Part shown: positions 1 to 10,722 of the stretch, piece after piece
Numbering within the stretch: position 1 is the stretch's first letter
Layout of the letters: every line of letters starts with the position of its first letter
Origin: Bacteroidales bacterium
Lineage (GTDB): Bacteria > Bacteroidota > Bacteroidia > Bacteroidales > JAIOZK01
Direction: 5' to 3'
Length of the DNA stretch: 64,000 nucleotides
NCBI GenBank assembly: GCA_021740625.1
Contig: JAIOZK010000001.1
Span: 62,001 to 126,000 of the forward strand
Notes under the pieces: model-generated
Told to the model about the DNA's origin: nothing
The model's input: the letters and a program-made list of their open reading frames with translations, nothing else
The model's database searches: none
Translations under genes and position numbers: made by a program

Positions 1-1001
1 TTAAGTTCATCCAGTCCCATGGATTTAACGGCAATCTTGATCAGCTCTGATTCGGAAACACCCAGGGAGCGTTGTTGTTTGGTCAGGAAATATTTCCCGG
101 CATCCAGCATGGCCTTGAGCGGGATCAGTCCTACAAGTTCCGAACCGGTCACCCGCAATCCCCTGGCATTGGCTTTTTCATAAACTTCATCAAAGGCAAC
201 ATGTACCGGGGTAATGCTGATGTTGGTCAGGTTCATGGATATCTGCGCGACACCGTATTCCTCAATGAACCAGCCAATGGCTTTCACAGCTTTCAAAGAA
301 CCAGGAATCCACACTTTATTTCCTTTTTCATCTTTCACGATTTTACCGGTAAGCGGATGACCTTCTCTTTTTACACGTCCCCGCTCACGTACATCAAATG
401 CCACTGCATTGGCCCTACGGGTGGAAGTTGTATTCAGGTTTACATTGAAAGCAACCAGGAAATCCCTTGCCCCAACAGCAGTAACACCGTGCCTTGCATT
501 AAATTTAGCAGGACCAAAATCTGGTTTCCATTCTGGTTTCTGTAATTTATCGGGCATGCCTTCGTATTCACCTGCACGGATGGTAGCCAGGTTTTTCCTT
601 TTGTCTTCCGTTGCTGCATTTTCATAAAGGAAAATCGGAATTTCGAGTTCCTCCCCAACTCTTTTTCCCAGTTTCTTTGCATATTCAACGGTTTCTTCCA
701 TGCTGATGTTGGAAACCGGCACCAGGGGACAAACATCGGTTGCTCCCATGCGGGGATGTTCTCCCTTATGCTTGCTCATGTCAATCACCTTTGAAGCTTT
801 TGTAATGGCAAGAAAAGCCGCTTCGATGACCGGCTCAGGTTCTCCCACGAAAGTCACAACGGTTCGGTTGGTGGCTTTTCCGGGATCCACATCCAGAAGC
901 TTTACGCCTTCAACACTTTCGATCTCATCTGTAATTTGCTTAATAATACTCATATCGCGGCCTTCGCTGAAATTGGGCACGCATTCGATCAGTTTCTTCA
1001 T
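1..1001 (-). CDS. ftcD: glutamate formimidoyltransferase, 3' end outside window
   Basis: Transfers the formimino group of N-formimino-L-glutamate to tetrahydrofolate in histidine degradation; cytoplasmic. The reading frame begins with an ATG at 999-1001 (MKKLIECVPNFSEGRD) and stays open to the window edge, about 333 codons. The opening CVPNFSEGRD, the RMGATDVCPLVPV stretch and KFNARHGVTAVGARDFLVAFNVNL are hallmarks of the formiminotransferase N- and C-subdomains. The C-terminus, and whether a cyclodeaminase domain follows, cannot be seen. It lies 50 bp downstream of imidazolonepropionase on the same strand, so the two are probably co-transcribed as part of a hut operon. Confidence 0.93.
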   Translation of the reverse strand, partial: MKKLIECVPNFSEGRDMSIIKQITDEIESVEGVKLLDVDPGKATNRTVVTFVGEPEPVIEAAFLAITKASKVIDMSKHKGEHPRMGATDVCPLVPVSNISMEETVEYAKKLGKRVGEELEIPIFLYENAATEDKRKNLATIRAGEYEGMPDKLQKPEWKPDFGPAKFNARHGVTAVGARDFLVAFNVNLNTTSTRRANAVAFDVRERGRVKREGHPLTGKIVKDEKGNKVWIPGSLKAVKAIGWFIEEYGVAQISMNLTNISITPVHVAFDEVYEKANARGLRVTGSELVGLIPLKAMLDAGKYFLTKQQRSLGVSESELIKIAVKSMGLDEL

Positions 1002-1051
1002 ATAGTTAATCTTTTTCTTTAGATAATGTTTTCAGTTCAGGGTTTCAATTT

Positions 1052-2302
1052 TCATTTTTTTATAATTTCTCCATTCAAAATTACGGAATCTACTTTATTC
1101 GACCCATAATAATACGGCATAAATTCATAAGTGGGGATTTCTCTGGTGATGAACACATTGGCTCTTTTCCCCACGGCAATACTCCCCAGCTCATCACTCA
1201 GATCCATGGCATAAGCGCCGTTGATGGTTGTCGCGTTGATGCCTTCTTCCGGGAGGAGGCGATATAAAATACTTCCCATGGAAAGGATCAACTGCATATT
1301 ACCGGATGGAGAAGAACCGGGATTAAAGTCACTGGCCATGCAAAGCGGGAGCCCTGCATCGATCATTTTGCGGGCCGGGGCGTAGATCATGTTCAGGAAA
1401 AAAGCAGCACCCGGTAAAATGGTTGGCATAGTTTCCGATCCAAGCAGGGCTTCGATTTCCTCATCTCCCGTATATTCCAGATGATCAACTGAAAGTGCAT
1501 TGTATTTCACGCCTGCCTGTATGCCGCCTGAATAATCCAGCTCGTTGGCGTGGATCTTTGGCCGCAGGCCATATTTGATCCCGGCCATCAAGATTTTCTC
1601 GGTTTGTTCTACTGTAAAAAATCCTTTGTCACAGAAAACATCGATGTAATCGGCCAATTCTTCGGCCGCCACCTGCGGGATCATTTCGTTGATCACCAGG
1701 TCAACATAATCATCGGGATTATCTTTGTATTCGGCAGGAATGGCATGTGCACCGAGAAAAGTGGATTTTACCGTCAAAGGAGAAGTATCTTTCAACCTTT
1801 TTATCACACGCAACATTTTCAGCTCGGATTCGGTTGTCAGCCCGTAACCACTTTTGATCTCAACGGCACCTGTTCCAAAGCTGATGATCTCATCCAATCT
1901 TTTCATGGATTCCTCATAAAGCTCTTCTTCCGGCATTTGTTGCATCATGCGGGCGGAATTCTTTATACCGCCTCCTCGCTTTGCGATTTCCTCATAGGAA
2001 AGACCTTTGATCTTATCAATGTATTCGATCTCACGGGTTTTGGGGAAAACCAGATGGGTGTGGCTGTCGCACCATGCCGGGAACACCATTTTGCCACTGG
2101 CATTGATTTCTTCAAAGCCCTGGTAATTTTCTTCCTCCAGATCTTTCATCTTTCCGAATGAAGCTATCCTTTCATCCTGTATAACCAGGTAGGCATCCTT
2201 GATCGTTTTCATCTGTGCCATATCCTGACCGGACCTCCATTTAACGGGTATTTCTTCTACCTGAACCAATTCCTTGATATTCCTGATTAACAAAGCCATC
2301 AT
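1052..2302 (-). CDS. hutI: imidazolonepropionase
   Basis: Hydrolyses 4-imidazolone-5-propionate to N-formimino-L-glutamate, the step just before the neighbouring formiminotransferase's substrate is used. It is an amidohydrolase-superfamily metalloenzyme: the HxH metal site is in CDSHTHLVF, further ligand regions are FLGAHAIP and HANELDYSGG, and the metal-binding Asp is in MASDFNPGSSP. Length, about 416 residues, is normal for HutI. The frame extends 12 codons further upstream, but the adjacent ATGs at 2297-2302 (MMALLIRN) fit the family start. A minus-strand TAATTTTG box (2314-2321) lies just upstream and overlaps that longer N-terminus, arguing against it. Confidence 0.95.
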   Translation of the reverse strand: MMALLIRNIKELVQVEEIPVKWRSGQDMAQMKTIKDAYLVIQDERIASFGKMKDLEEENYQGFEEINASGKMVFPAWCDSHTHLVFPKTREIEYIDKIKGLSYEEIAKRGGGIKNSARMMQQMPEEELYEESMKRLDEIISFGTGAVEIKSGYGLTTESELKMLRVIKRLKDTSPLTVKSTFLGAHAIPAEYKDNPDDYVDLVINEMIPQVAAEELADYIDVFCDKGFFTVEQTEKILMAGIKYGLRPKIHANELDYSGGIQAGVKYNALSVDHLEYTGDEEIEALLGSETMPTILPGAAFFLNMIYAPARKMIDAGLPLCMASDFNPGSSPSGNMQLILSMGSILYRLLPEEGINATTINGAYAMDLSDELGSIAVGKRANVFITREIPTYEFMPYYYGSNKVDSVILNGEIIKK

Positions 2303-2313
2303 GTTGTTTTTGG

Positions 2314-2321
2314 CAAAATTA
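2314..2321 (-). promoter_or_regulatory. -7-like box TAATTTTG upstream of hutI
   Basis: Matches the Bacteroidota -7 consensus TAnnTTTG on the minus strand, 12 nt upstream of the chosen start. I see no convincing -33 TTTG at the usual spacing. Confidence 0.45.
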
Positions 2322-2557
2322 CAAAAAGTAAAGTGCAAGGATGCTTGATTTTATGAAAGAAAGATTAATTTCATAAATCTCCATATTCAGAATCTGATGA
2401 TTTGCTATTATTATTTAATCTTTATACAAATTAACATTTAGACTTGATTCTAATGAATGAAATTTCGTATACTTGTATTGTTATAATTCTCCTGTAGCTC
2501 CCCCTTGCAAATTGTAACACATGCAATTTCAATTAATTCAACCAAAACCTACAAAAA

Positions 2558-4279
2558 ATGAAATCATTTTATCAATCAAGATTTTTCATAATGCTTATAG
2601 CTTTAGTATCATTTCAATTCCTGAGTGAAACAAAAGCACAGCAGCAAAGATCAGAAACAACTGTATATACTACGGGAGGTGAAAATGAAAAAATACCTGT
2701 CTGGTTAGATCACAACACTCTTGGGAATTCAATTATAACAGAGCATCTATTTGAGGGTTTTAATATCCCAACAATAATAATATCAAGACCTGAAATAGGC
2801 TTAATTGATGCAGAAAGAAGGCTATACATAAACGGTTTAACAGAAACAAATTTCCTGAGAATTTCACAAGATTTCACAAAAGGGTATATCCTAAAAAGCG
2901 ATGAACACGGAAACGCTTTATGGATAAGACCTAAGTGGTGGTATAATGAAAACAAAAACATAATTTATTCAGAAAATTTATCTTCCGTTAATATTGGTTA
3001 CATACCGGAGGATCAAACATACAGCGGTAGCGGAAAACTTAATGTTGTAAATGATCCTAATTTTATAAAAAATATTGGTATTAAAGTTACATCAGGACCA
3101 ACTGGTGAATACCCTCCATTTACTGATGCAGGTTTTTTTGTGGGCAGTGAAAACGGAATATACTCGTATTCTGAAAACGGCAATGCAATTTTTGCCGAAA
3201 CAATGGACGGATATGGTGTTTTTCAGGCTGGTGGACCAGAAACCAAAAACTGTTTTTTATCAAATACAGGTATTAATAGAGAAGTACCTCTTGCTAACTT
3301 GCATATTAGTGACAAATTGACTTTGCATGAAATTAATACTGAAGATTATATAGCTTATAATTTATATGGTGACAACAGAAGGACATATAGTGATCATTCT
3401 TCAAAGCTTAGTTTTGGGAATGATGGTTCTATTTCGTTAATGACCTCTGAATCCGGCGCTTCAAGTTACCAACCGGACTGGAATTTGGGTTTGTTTATTG
3501 ATTACGAGGGCAAAACAGGAATTGGCACAAGCAACCCCACTTCCCACTTCGAAGTTTTTGGTGAAGTGCAACCAAAATTTACCCTATCGAATCCTAATGG
3601 AAATCTAATTATTGCAATTGCAGACCAGCCAGGAGATTTTGCCCCAGGTTCACAACCCATGGATGTTGTTTTCAAAACGCATGATATTAACAATCATCAC
3701 GGAATGATATTTAATATTAATGACAATTATGGAGATGGAGACGGCTATATAAAATTTAATGATTACCTCAACCACTCAACCTTGAGCATCTATAACAATG
3801 GTAAAATTGGAATACACCAAGATAATCCCTCTGCATTACTACACATCGAAAACCCTGGCGATCCGGGTGACAAACTTTTGCAAATAGGCGATAACACTTA
3901 TTTTACAGACACTGAACTGAAAATGAACGGTAAAATAGTTCTTGGAAATAATCCAATAACTCCTGGTACTTACCGCTTGTACGTAGAAGATGGAATCCTG
4001 GCTGAAAAAGTTAAAGTTGAGCTTACCACAAACTGGTCAGATTTCGTATTTGAAGAAAACTACCCATTAAAACCCATTGATGAACTGGAATCATTTATTA
4101 AATTAAATAAACATCTTCCTGAGATTCCATCTGCCATGGAAGTAGAAGAAGACGGGATTGACCTTGGAGAAATGGATGCAAAACTTCTGCAAAAAATAGA
4201 AGAACTTACCTTATACATTATTGAACAGCAGAAGCAAATCGAAGCTTTGAAAACAGAAGTTGAAGAACTTAAAAAATAA
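2558..4279 (+). CDS. secreted fibre-like protein with C-terminal coiled coil
   Basis: 573 residues of unknown function. Residues 1-27 are a Sec signal peptide (hydrophobic IMLIALVSFQFL, cleavage near KAQ|QQ). The middle is repetitive beta-type sequence rich in G, N and D, with units such as KLSFGNDGS, KTGIGTSNPTSHFEVFGE and KIGIHQDNPSALLHIENPG, typical of tail-fibre-like proteins. The last ~100 residues (WSDFVFEENYPLKPIDELESF, then LGEMDAKLLQKIEEL and an EQQKQIEALK coiled coil) form the trimerising, S74-like tail common in Bacteroidota secreted proteins. No T9SS sorting domain is visible. It ends 6 bp before the RHS gene, so they are almost certainly one operon. Binding or adhesion is inference only. 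Confidence 0.8.
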   Translation: MKSFYQSRFFIMLIALVSFQFLSETKAQQQRSETTVYTTGGENEKIPVWLDHNTLGNSIITEHLFEGFNIPTIIISRPEIGLIDAERRLYINGLTETNFLRISQDFTKGYILKSDEHGNALWIRPKWWYNENKNIIYSENLSSVNIGYIPEDQTYSGSGKLNVVNDPNFIKNIGIKVTSGPTGEYPPFTDAGFFVGSENGIYSYSENGNAIFAETMDGYGVFQAGGPETKNCFLSNTGINREVPLANLHISDKLTLHEINTEDYIAYNLYGDNRRTYSDHSSKLSFGNDGSISLMTSESGASSYQPDWNLGLFIDYEGKTGIGTSNPTSHFEVFGEVQPKFTLSNPNGNLIIAIADQPGDFAPGSQPMDVVFKTHDINNHHGMIFNINDNYGDGDGYIKFNDYLNHSTLSIYNNGKIGIHQDNPSALLHIENPGDPGDKLLQIGDNTYFTDTELKMNGKIVLGNNPITPGTYRLYVEDGILAEKVKVELTTNWSDFVFEENYPLKPIDELESFIKLNKHLPEIPSAMEVEEDGIDLGEMDAKLLQKIEELTLYIIEQQKQIEALKTEVEELKK

Positions 4280-4285
4280 GCTGCC

Positions 4286-7200
4286 ATGAGATATTTCTTC
4301 TTAATAATTACAACCTTTTTTGGCTTTTGCCAGGCTTTTAGCCAGAGTCCAATACAAGGTGATTTTTTTGAATTGGATGAAAATCTGACCGGTACAGGCA
4401 ATTATATTTATGAGGCAGGACAGTATGTTTTAATGAAACCGGGATTTGAATATGATGCCATAACAACAAACGACCTTTTTGAGGCTTATATAAACCCGTT
4501 TATTGTTGAATTACCAGATGAAGGAGATAAATATGGAGGCCCAAATCCGGGCGATGATGGTGTGGTTGGAACTTTACCAGGAAGCTTAAAAGTTACGCCG
4601 ACCGGTGCTGCAAATTATTCAATTCCAATTGAAGTGCCACCGGGAATTAACGGCATGGAACCAAGTATTTCTCTGATTTATAACAGCCAGGGAGGAAATG
4701 GCTACTTGGGCGTTGGATGGAGCTTGTCAGGTCTTTCAGCTATTAGCAGAGTAGGAACAACAATTTATAATGATGGATTTGTTGATGGTGTTGATTTTGA
4801 TGATAATGACAAGTTTGTACTTGATGGCAACAGGTTAATTGCAGTTTCAGGTACATATGGTGGAGATGGAACAGAATACAGAACCGAAATTGAAACTTTT
4901 TCGAAAATTGTTTCCAGACATGAAAATGGGGTGCTTGCAAAGTTTGAAGTTTGGACAAAAGATGGCCAATACGTACAGTATGGATATACAACGGATAGCA
5001 GGTTTGAATATACAAGCTCTTCCGACGACGTACTTATTTGGCATATTAATAAAGTAGTGGATAGAAGAACAGGTAATTACATTGAGTTCATTTATAACGA
5101 AACAACTGGTACGGATTATGCCGAGATTACAATAGATGAAATACTTTATACAAAAAATGATTGTCAAAATTGTAACCTGACAGTAAATAAAATTAAATTT
5201 AATTACACGGGTTCACGACTAGATCCCCACTACTATTATATTCAAGGAGGGAAGATACAACAGACTAAGCTACTGGATAATATAAGCTGTTTGTATAATG
5301 GGGCTACTGTATATAGAAAATACAGCCTTAATTATAATACCAATACCGCATTGGCCAGCAGACTAGAAAGCATAGAACTTAGTGGTACAAAGTCAGACCA
5401 TTTCAATGCAACTACTTTCACCTGGGGGAATAATCCTCACTCAATGGATTCTACTCTATTTGAATTTTACTATCAAAGATCAAAGTTTTGCTTTTTTGAT
5501 TTTAATGCTGACGGAAGAACAGATAGAATTAGAATGACGTATCAGTATGACAGTATTAACAATAAAATTTACGAAGCATGGGCAATTAAGAAAAAACTAA
5601 AAACAGGAGGTTTCTCCCAGGATATATCCTTTGACCAGCCTATTAGTGAAAGGTTTCAATATTTTGTCAAAGGAGGAGACCTGAATGGCGATGGATACAA
5701 CGATTTACTGCGAATTACGCAGAAAATATATGATCCAACTCCACCATTTGCTGTGGATTTTGACTATATTGATATGATTATGCTTGGTGGAGAAAGTGGT
5801 TTTACATTATTGCCTACCTTTTTAGAAAATCATACAGTACAAATTGGAAATCTTAATAACTTTCTAATAGGTGACTTTAATGGAGATGGTATCGCAGAGT
5901 TTGTAACAATTAATAAGAACCATCACACGGACAATATTAAGTTCTATAAATATAAAGAAACAGCCCCATATTATGAATATATTTGTTCCAGGAGCTTTGA
6001 TTTTGGAAATGAAAAAAGTAAAACAAGTGTTATCCCGGGTAATTTTAACAGAGATGGAAAAGTTGATCTTTTGTTAACAAGACAAGTGGATAATAACGAG
6101 AATACATGCTACATTTTTAGCGTTGATATTGATGAAGCGAATTGGGATTATATATATGTATCAGGTTATCCAACCGTCTGGCACCGTATTTTCCCAGCTG
6201 AATTTAACCAAGATGGGATAACAGATATAATTACCTATAATTGGTCCAACCCAAATCCGGAATGGGAAGCTAAGTGTTTTAACGGAAAAGATAGCTGGGT
6301 TCACTTTGATGAAATTGATCTTATGATATTGGGTGAGGATGAAGATCCCTACGAGCCAACTGTACAATACAAATTTGGAATTATTGTAGACGATTACAAT
6401 GGAGATGGGAGATCGGATGTTCTTCAACTTCATAAAGAGAATGATTTCGATGAGGCCGCATTTTTTAAGATAATATATTCCAACGGAAGCTCTTTTGTGA
6501 GTAGCGAAAACTTTGAAGGAGAAATCTTCTGTAGAGCAGGTATTAACTTGTTTGGTGGATCTCATGATAATAAAAATCTCTACACGCACATTGACTTTAA
6601 TGCTGATGGTGTCAGTGATTTGTTTGGTTCAAATGCTCTTTCTAAGGATAGGATTTATTATTTTGATGATGAATCAAACCTTGATAAAAACTTTAGTGTC
6701 AATAAAGTGACGGATGGTCATGGGTTTATGGAATATGTTAAGTATGTTAGTTTGCCAAACCATCCAACCTATTTGAAAGGTTCTTCTGCAAACTTCCCTG
6801 TTATTGATATTGAACAACCTATTAAAGTTGTTTTGTTAACTTACAACTCATTACCGACTTACAGTTTGAGAAACTATAATTATAAAGGAGCAAAGATTCA
6901 TTTGCAGGGCAAAGGATTTCTTGGATTTACTGAAACAGTGACAGAAGACAAACTGTCCAACACACAAACAACCAGTGTCTTTGGATATAATCCTACTTAC
7001 TTCAATACCTACTTATTAAATCAAAAAACAGAAATTCTCTATACCAGCACAGTATTATCACAAACAGAATTTAGTAATCTTGTTCATGCTTTTGGCAATA
7101 AAAGAATCTTACCTTATCAGGATAAGTCTTATACAGAAGTTTTTGATACAGATGGAGATCATGTAAAATCTGTAAAAACGGACTTTTCTTTTGATCTCAA

Positions 7201-10200
7201 TTATGGCCTAGTTGAGTATGTTAAGAAAATGACTTCTCCCGAACCCAGAAGTATCACTTCTACTGATGACCAATTTTATTTCTGGGAGATCAAGGATATT
7301 GAATATGATACTCCCGATCCAACGAATCACATCTTTGGGTTTGTCACTGATAAAACGGAAACAATGAGTTTCTATCCTCATACAGATTATATTTACAAAT
7401 CAACGCTAAATACCGAATACATTAAAACATTCATCGGTACGAGTAATTTTCCGGTTTTATGGAAAGAGATTGTTGAAAATGATCCTCAGCAGATTAAGTC
7501 TTTTACTAAGGTTTATACCTATGATGATTTTGGTAATATAACCAGTATTACTTCATCCGCACCAAATGATCCTATATATAGTTCAGCAAGCAGGCTTACA
7601 AATTTTACTTACAGTGACTCCTATGGCTATAGGTTCATGACCGAGAAAACATCTGTTGGTGCAACAAATCATGTTGAGAGTTACACCTATGATCCTGTAA
7701 GCGGTGACGTGCTCACATCAACCGATATGAACGGATTGACTGCCAGTTTTGAGTATGATGGTTTTGGTAACAGGATCAAAGAGGAATATGCTGATGGAGT
7801 TATCCGTAGAAATACGATAAAATGGGTGACTTCTCCACCTGCCGAATACCCGGATGCACTATACTTTAGCTGGACAAGAAGTTCGGGCTCAGGTGCAAAT
7901 AAGGTTTATTTTGATAAGTTTGGTAATAAGCTTCGTGAAGAAAGCTACGGGATTCACAACGGACAAAATACAAAGGTATTCTTAGATTATACTTATGACT
8001 TATATAATCGTCTAAAATATGAATACTTACCATATTTTGATGGTGAGAAATGTGAAACCTGCAAAACCTATTATCAATATGATAATATCAGCAGACCACT
8101 GGTAACTACACATCCTGACGGTACCCAAACGACTTATTTGTACGATGAATTATCCACCAAGGTGACCCATGAAGGTCAAAGCAATACCAAAATAACTAAT
8201 GTTCTGGGATGGCCTCTAAGCAGTGAAGATTCAGACAATAATATTGTTAATTATGCTTATTCTATGGGAAGCCGGTTAACAGTCATAAATATCAATGGTA
8301 ATTCCGATACCCAGGTTGGAATTCATAAAGATGAATTTGGTGACAGGATATCCATGAGTGATCCAAGTCTTGGTAATATTTCTTATGAATACAATGCATT
8401 TGGTGAATTGGTTAAGAAAACCGACAGCAAAGGCACAATTACTGAATATGAATATGATGAATTTGGCCGGGTCACGAACTCCATAATTGGAGATGACGCC
8501 AATTATGAAACAACTTATGTATACGACACCGAGCCAAATGGAATTGGAGAACTAAGCAGGGTATACAATGGATATGGGCATGAGAGCCAGTATCATTATG
8601 ATGGATTAGGAAGAATTATTCAGAAAATTGAAACGATACCAGGCAAAGATCTATATGCTTACAGCTTTACGTATAATGAATATGGCAGGCCATTAACCAT
8701 GGAATATCCGGGTGGATTTAAGGTATTGAATCATTATAATTCCATTGGCTTACGCGATAAAATATACCATGATACTGATAAAACTCTTTTGTGGGAAAAG
8801 AAGGATGAGGATGCGACGGGAATTACTTCTGCATTTGAACTGGCTGCTGGAAATATTTCATTTGAATACGTTTTTGATGATCATACAAAAAGGCTTGAAT
8901 CGATTACAACGAACAGTGGTTTGCTACAGGATCTGGATTTTGTATGGTTAGATAACGAAAATCTGCAATACAGGTATAAGAATATGGGAGATCCTGTAGA
9001 CGAAATTAAGGAAGAGTTTATATATGACGCCCTGAATCGCCTGACAGATGTTAAGCTGAATGGCGATCCAAAACAAAGCATTACATATGATAACTCTGGT
9101 CTGGGCAATATTGTTAGAAAAACAGGAGTGACCACAGTGGAAGATATTAAATATGGTCCGCTTGGTGGTGACCCTGATGCAAGTGTTTATGCACTTACAC
9201 AAATCCCTCAAGCTGATCAGGCTTTTGATGGATCATTGCAGGAAATAAGCTATACAGTGTTTGATAAGGTTTCATCTATTTCACAGGGAAACTACGAGAT
9301 GGATATATTTTATGGTACCGACCTGCAAAGACTGAAACAAGAAATAAGACTAAATCAATCTATTGTTGAAACCAGGTTTTTTGTGGGCAATTTATATGAG
9401 ATGCTCGAACTCAATGGAGGAAGTCAAGTTAAAAAGCTTAACTACTTAAGTGGACCGGACGGTGTTTTTGCGATTTATATTGAGGATGAAATAAATGGAA
9501 ATCGTTTCAATTATGTTCTAAAAGACCATTTGGGCTCTTATAATGTAATAGCCGATGAAAATGGCAACAAACTTGAAGAATTGAGTTTTGATGCCTGGGG
9601 GCAGCGGCGAAACCCAAATGATTGGAAAAATGAAAATGTACCTACAAGTTTTTTGTTCAGGAGAGGGTTCACAGGACACGAACACCTGGATGAATTCGGT
9701 CTGATCAATATGAACGGCAGGGTATATGATGATGCCCTTGGCCGTTTCCTCAGTCCTGATCCTTTTGTACAAATGCCGGATTTTTCTCAGAATTTCAACA
9801 GGTATTCTTATTGCCTTAATAATCCACTAATCTTTACAGATCCCAGTGGTGAAATCATTTGGGCTCCGATTATTATTGGTGCAGCATTAGGAACATATAT
9901 GGGAGGTGCTATTGCAAATGAAGGAAACTTCAATCCTTTCGAATGGGATTATAGTTCCGGTAAAACATGGGGGTATATGTTGGGTGGAGCTATAGTAGGA
10001 GGTTTGAGTGGTTATGTTGGTGGAGCTATTGCCTCCGCAGAAATTCCTATGTCAAATACTCTTGGAATTGCTGGATCTTCGTTAACAAATTCAATCGGAA
10101 CGAATATTTATACTGGTGGAGAGACAGATATTAGTATAAGCTTAGGAGTAGTCTCGTATAATTTTACCCAGGGAGAGATGGGTTATTTAGGCAAGAAAGG

Positions 10201-10711
10201 AAATTCAGCTCTTGAGAATATTGGATATACTTTCGGTGCATTGGCTAACTTATCAGATGCAGTTTCGTTATTTAGTGGTGGTGGTCAGAATGTTGATGTT
10301 AATTCTGCAAGTACTAAAGATGATTGGTGGGGCCATAGTTCTATAACTGATAAGAATGAAAATACATTAGTATCTATTGGCCCAGACAGTCAAGTTCAAA
10401 AAGCTGAATCTCTATCAGACACATGGAAAAACTCTATTAAAGGAGCTAAAATTTGGGATTCATATGTTGGAGACAAAGGAACTTGGTCAACAAGAATAAA
10501 TAACGTTAGTACAAGTGCAATAAACAACTATGCTTCAGGTATAACACGCTGGGATTTATTGTTAAACAGTTGTGTAGGCCATACAACTAAAGCTTTAATG
10601 AGAGCCGGAATCCCAACTATATATGCATTTCATCCACATATGTTAAATGTGCAATTGTTTATTAGGCAATTGGGGATTTATTCAAGCTCTTATCTTTATC
10701 AATTTGAATAA
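4286..10711 (+). CDS. SpvB/RHS-repeat secreted protein with C-terminal effector-like domain
   Basis: 2141 residues. Order: signal peptide (1-20, cleavage near AFSQ|SP); SpvB-like region from about residue 95 (YSIPIEVPPGINGMEPSISL, GYLGVGWSLSGLSAISR); seven or so FG-GAP/VCBS-type motifs (DFNADGRTD, DLNGDGYND, DFNGDGIAE, NFNRDGKVD, EFNQDGITD, DYNGDGRSD, DFNADGVSD); a long run of YD repeats (YEYDEFGRVT, YHYDGLGRI); and the RHS core from G1805, closing with NRYSYCLNNPLIFTDPSGE at about residue 1856. The remaining ~285 residues do not resemble RHS repeats: a glycine-rich hydrophobic stretch, then WWGHSSI (H2017) and NSCVGHTTKALMRAG (C2096). In RHS/TcC families the repeats form a shell holding a variable C-terminal toxin. 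That this tail is a permuted papain-like enzyme is my inference. Confidence 0.88.
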   Translation: MRYFFLIITTFFGFCQAFSQSPIQGDFFELDENLTGTGNYIYEAGQYVLMKPGFEYDAITTNDLFEAYINPFIVELPDEGDKYGGPNPGDDGVVGTLPGSLKVTPTGAANYSIPIEVPPGINGMEPSISLIYNSQGGNGYLGVGWSLSGLSAISRVGTTIYNDGFVDGVDFDDNDKFVLDGNRLIAVSGTYGGDGTEYRTEIETFSKIVSRHENGVLAKFEVWTKDGQYVQYGYTTDSRFEYTSSSDDVLIWHINKVVDRRTGNYIEFIYNETTGTDYAEITIDEILYTKNDCQNCNLTVNKIKFNYTGSRLDPHYYYIQGGKIQQTKLLDNISCLYNGATVYRKYSLNYNTNTALASRLESIELSGTKSDHFNATTFTWGNNPHSMDSTLFEFYYQRSKFCFFDFNADGRTDRIRMTYQYDSINNKIYEAWAIKKKLKTGGFSQDISFDQPISERFQYFVKGGDLNGDGYNDLLRITQKIYDPTPPFAVDFDYIDMIMLGGESGFTLLPTFLENHTVQIGNLNNFLIGDFNGDGIAEFVTINKNHHTDNIKFYKYKETAPYYEYICSRSFDFGNEKSKTSVIPGNFNRDGKVDLLLTRQVDNNENTCYIFSVDIDEANWDYIYVSGYPTVWHRIFPAEFNQDGITDIITYNWSNPNPEWEAKCFNGKDSWVHFDEIDLMILGEDEDPYEPTVQYKFGIIVDDYNGDGRSDVLQLHKENDFDEAAFFKIIYSNGSSFVSSENFEGEIFCRAGINLFGGSHDNKNLYTHIDFNADGVSDLFGSNALSKDRIYYFDDESNLDKNFSVNKVTDGHGFMEYVKYVSLPNHPTYLKGSSANFPVIDIEQPIKVVLLTYNSLPTYSLRNYNYKGAKIHLQGKGFLGFTETVTEDKLSNTQTTSVFGYNPTYFNTYLLNQKTEILYTSTVLSQTEFSNLVHAFGNKRILPYQDKSYTEVFDTDGDHVKSVKTDFSFDLNYGLVEYVKKMTSPEPRSITSTDDQFYFWEIKDIEYDTPDPTNHIFGFVTDKTETMSFYPHTDYIYKSTLNTEYIKTFIGTSNFPVLWKEIVENDPQQIKSFTKVYTYDDFGNITSITSSAPNDPIYSSASRLTNFTYSDSYGYRFMTEKTSVGATNHVESYTYDPVSGDVLTSTDMNGLTASFEYDGFGNRIKEEYADGVIRRNTIKWVTSPPAEYPDALYFSWTRSSGSGANKVYFDKFGNKLREESYGIHNGQNTKVFLDYTYDLYNRLKYEYLPYFDGEKCETCKTYYQYDNISRPLVTTHPDGTQTTYLYDELSTKVTHEGQSNTKITNVLGWPLSSEDSDNNIVNYAYSMGSRLTVININGNSDTQVGIHKDEFGDRISMSDPSLGNISYEYNAFGELVKKTDSKGTITEYEYDEFGRVTNSIIGDDANYETTYVYDTEPNGIGELSRVYNGYGHESQYHYDGLGRIIQKIETIPGKDLYAYSFTYNEYGRPLTMEYPGGFKVLNHYNSIGLRDKIYHDTDKTLLWEKKDEDATGITSAFELAAGNISFEYVFDDHTKRLESITTNSGLLQDLDFVWLDNENLQYRYKNMGDPVDEIKEEFIYDALNRLTDVKLNGDPKQSITYDNSGLGNIVRKTGVTTVEDIKYGPLGGDPDASVYALTQIPQADQAFDGSLQEISYTVFDKVSSISQGNYEMDIFYGTDLQRLKQEIRLNQSIVETRFFVGNLYEMLELNGGSQVKKLNYLSGPDGVFAIYIEDEINGNRFNYVLKDHLGSYNVIADENGNKLEELSFDAWGQRRNPNDWKNENVPTSFLFRRGFTGHEHLDEFGLINMNGRVYDDALGRFLSPDPFVQMPDFSQNFNRYSYCLNNPLIFTDPSGEIIWAPIIIGAALGTYMGGAIANEGNFNPFEWDYSSGKTWGYMLGGAIVGGLSGYVGGAIASAEIPMSNTLGIAGSSLTNSIGTNIYTGGETDISISLGVVSYNFTQGEMGYLGKKGNSALENIGYTFGALANLSDAVSLFSGGGQNVDVNSASTKDDWWGHSSITDKNENTLVSIGPDSQVQKAESLSDTWKNSIKGAKIWDSYVGDKGTWSTRINNVSTSAINNYASGITRWDLLLNSCVGHTTKALMRAGIPTIYAFHPHMLNVQLFIRQLGIYSSSYLYQFE

Positions 10712-10722
10712 ACTAGAAGGTT

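Noticed and set aside
1550..2161. 203-codon plus-strand frame opposite hutI
   Set aside because: Antisense to conserved catalytic motifs of HutI and of unlikely composition (many F, Q and H); a shadow of the real gene.
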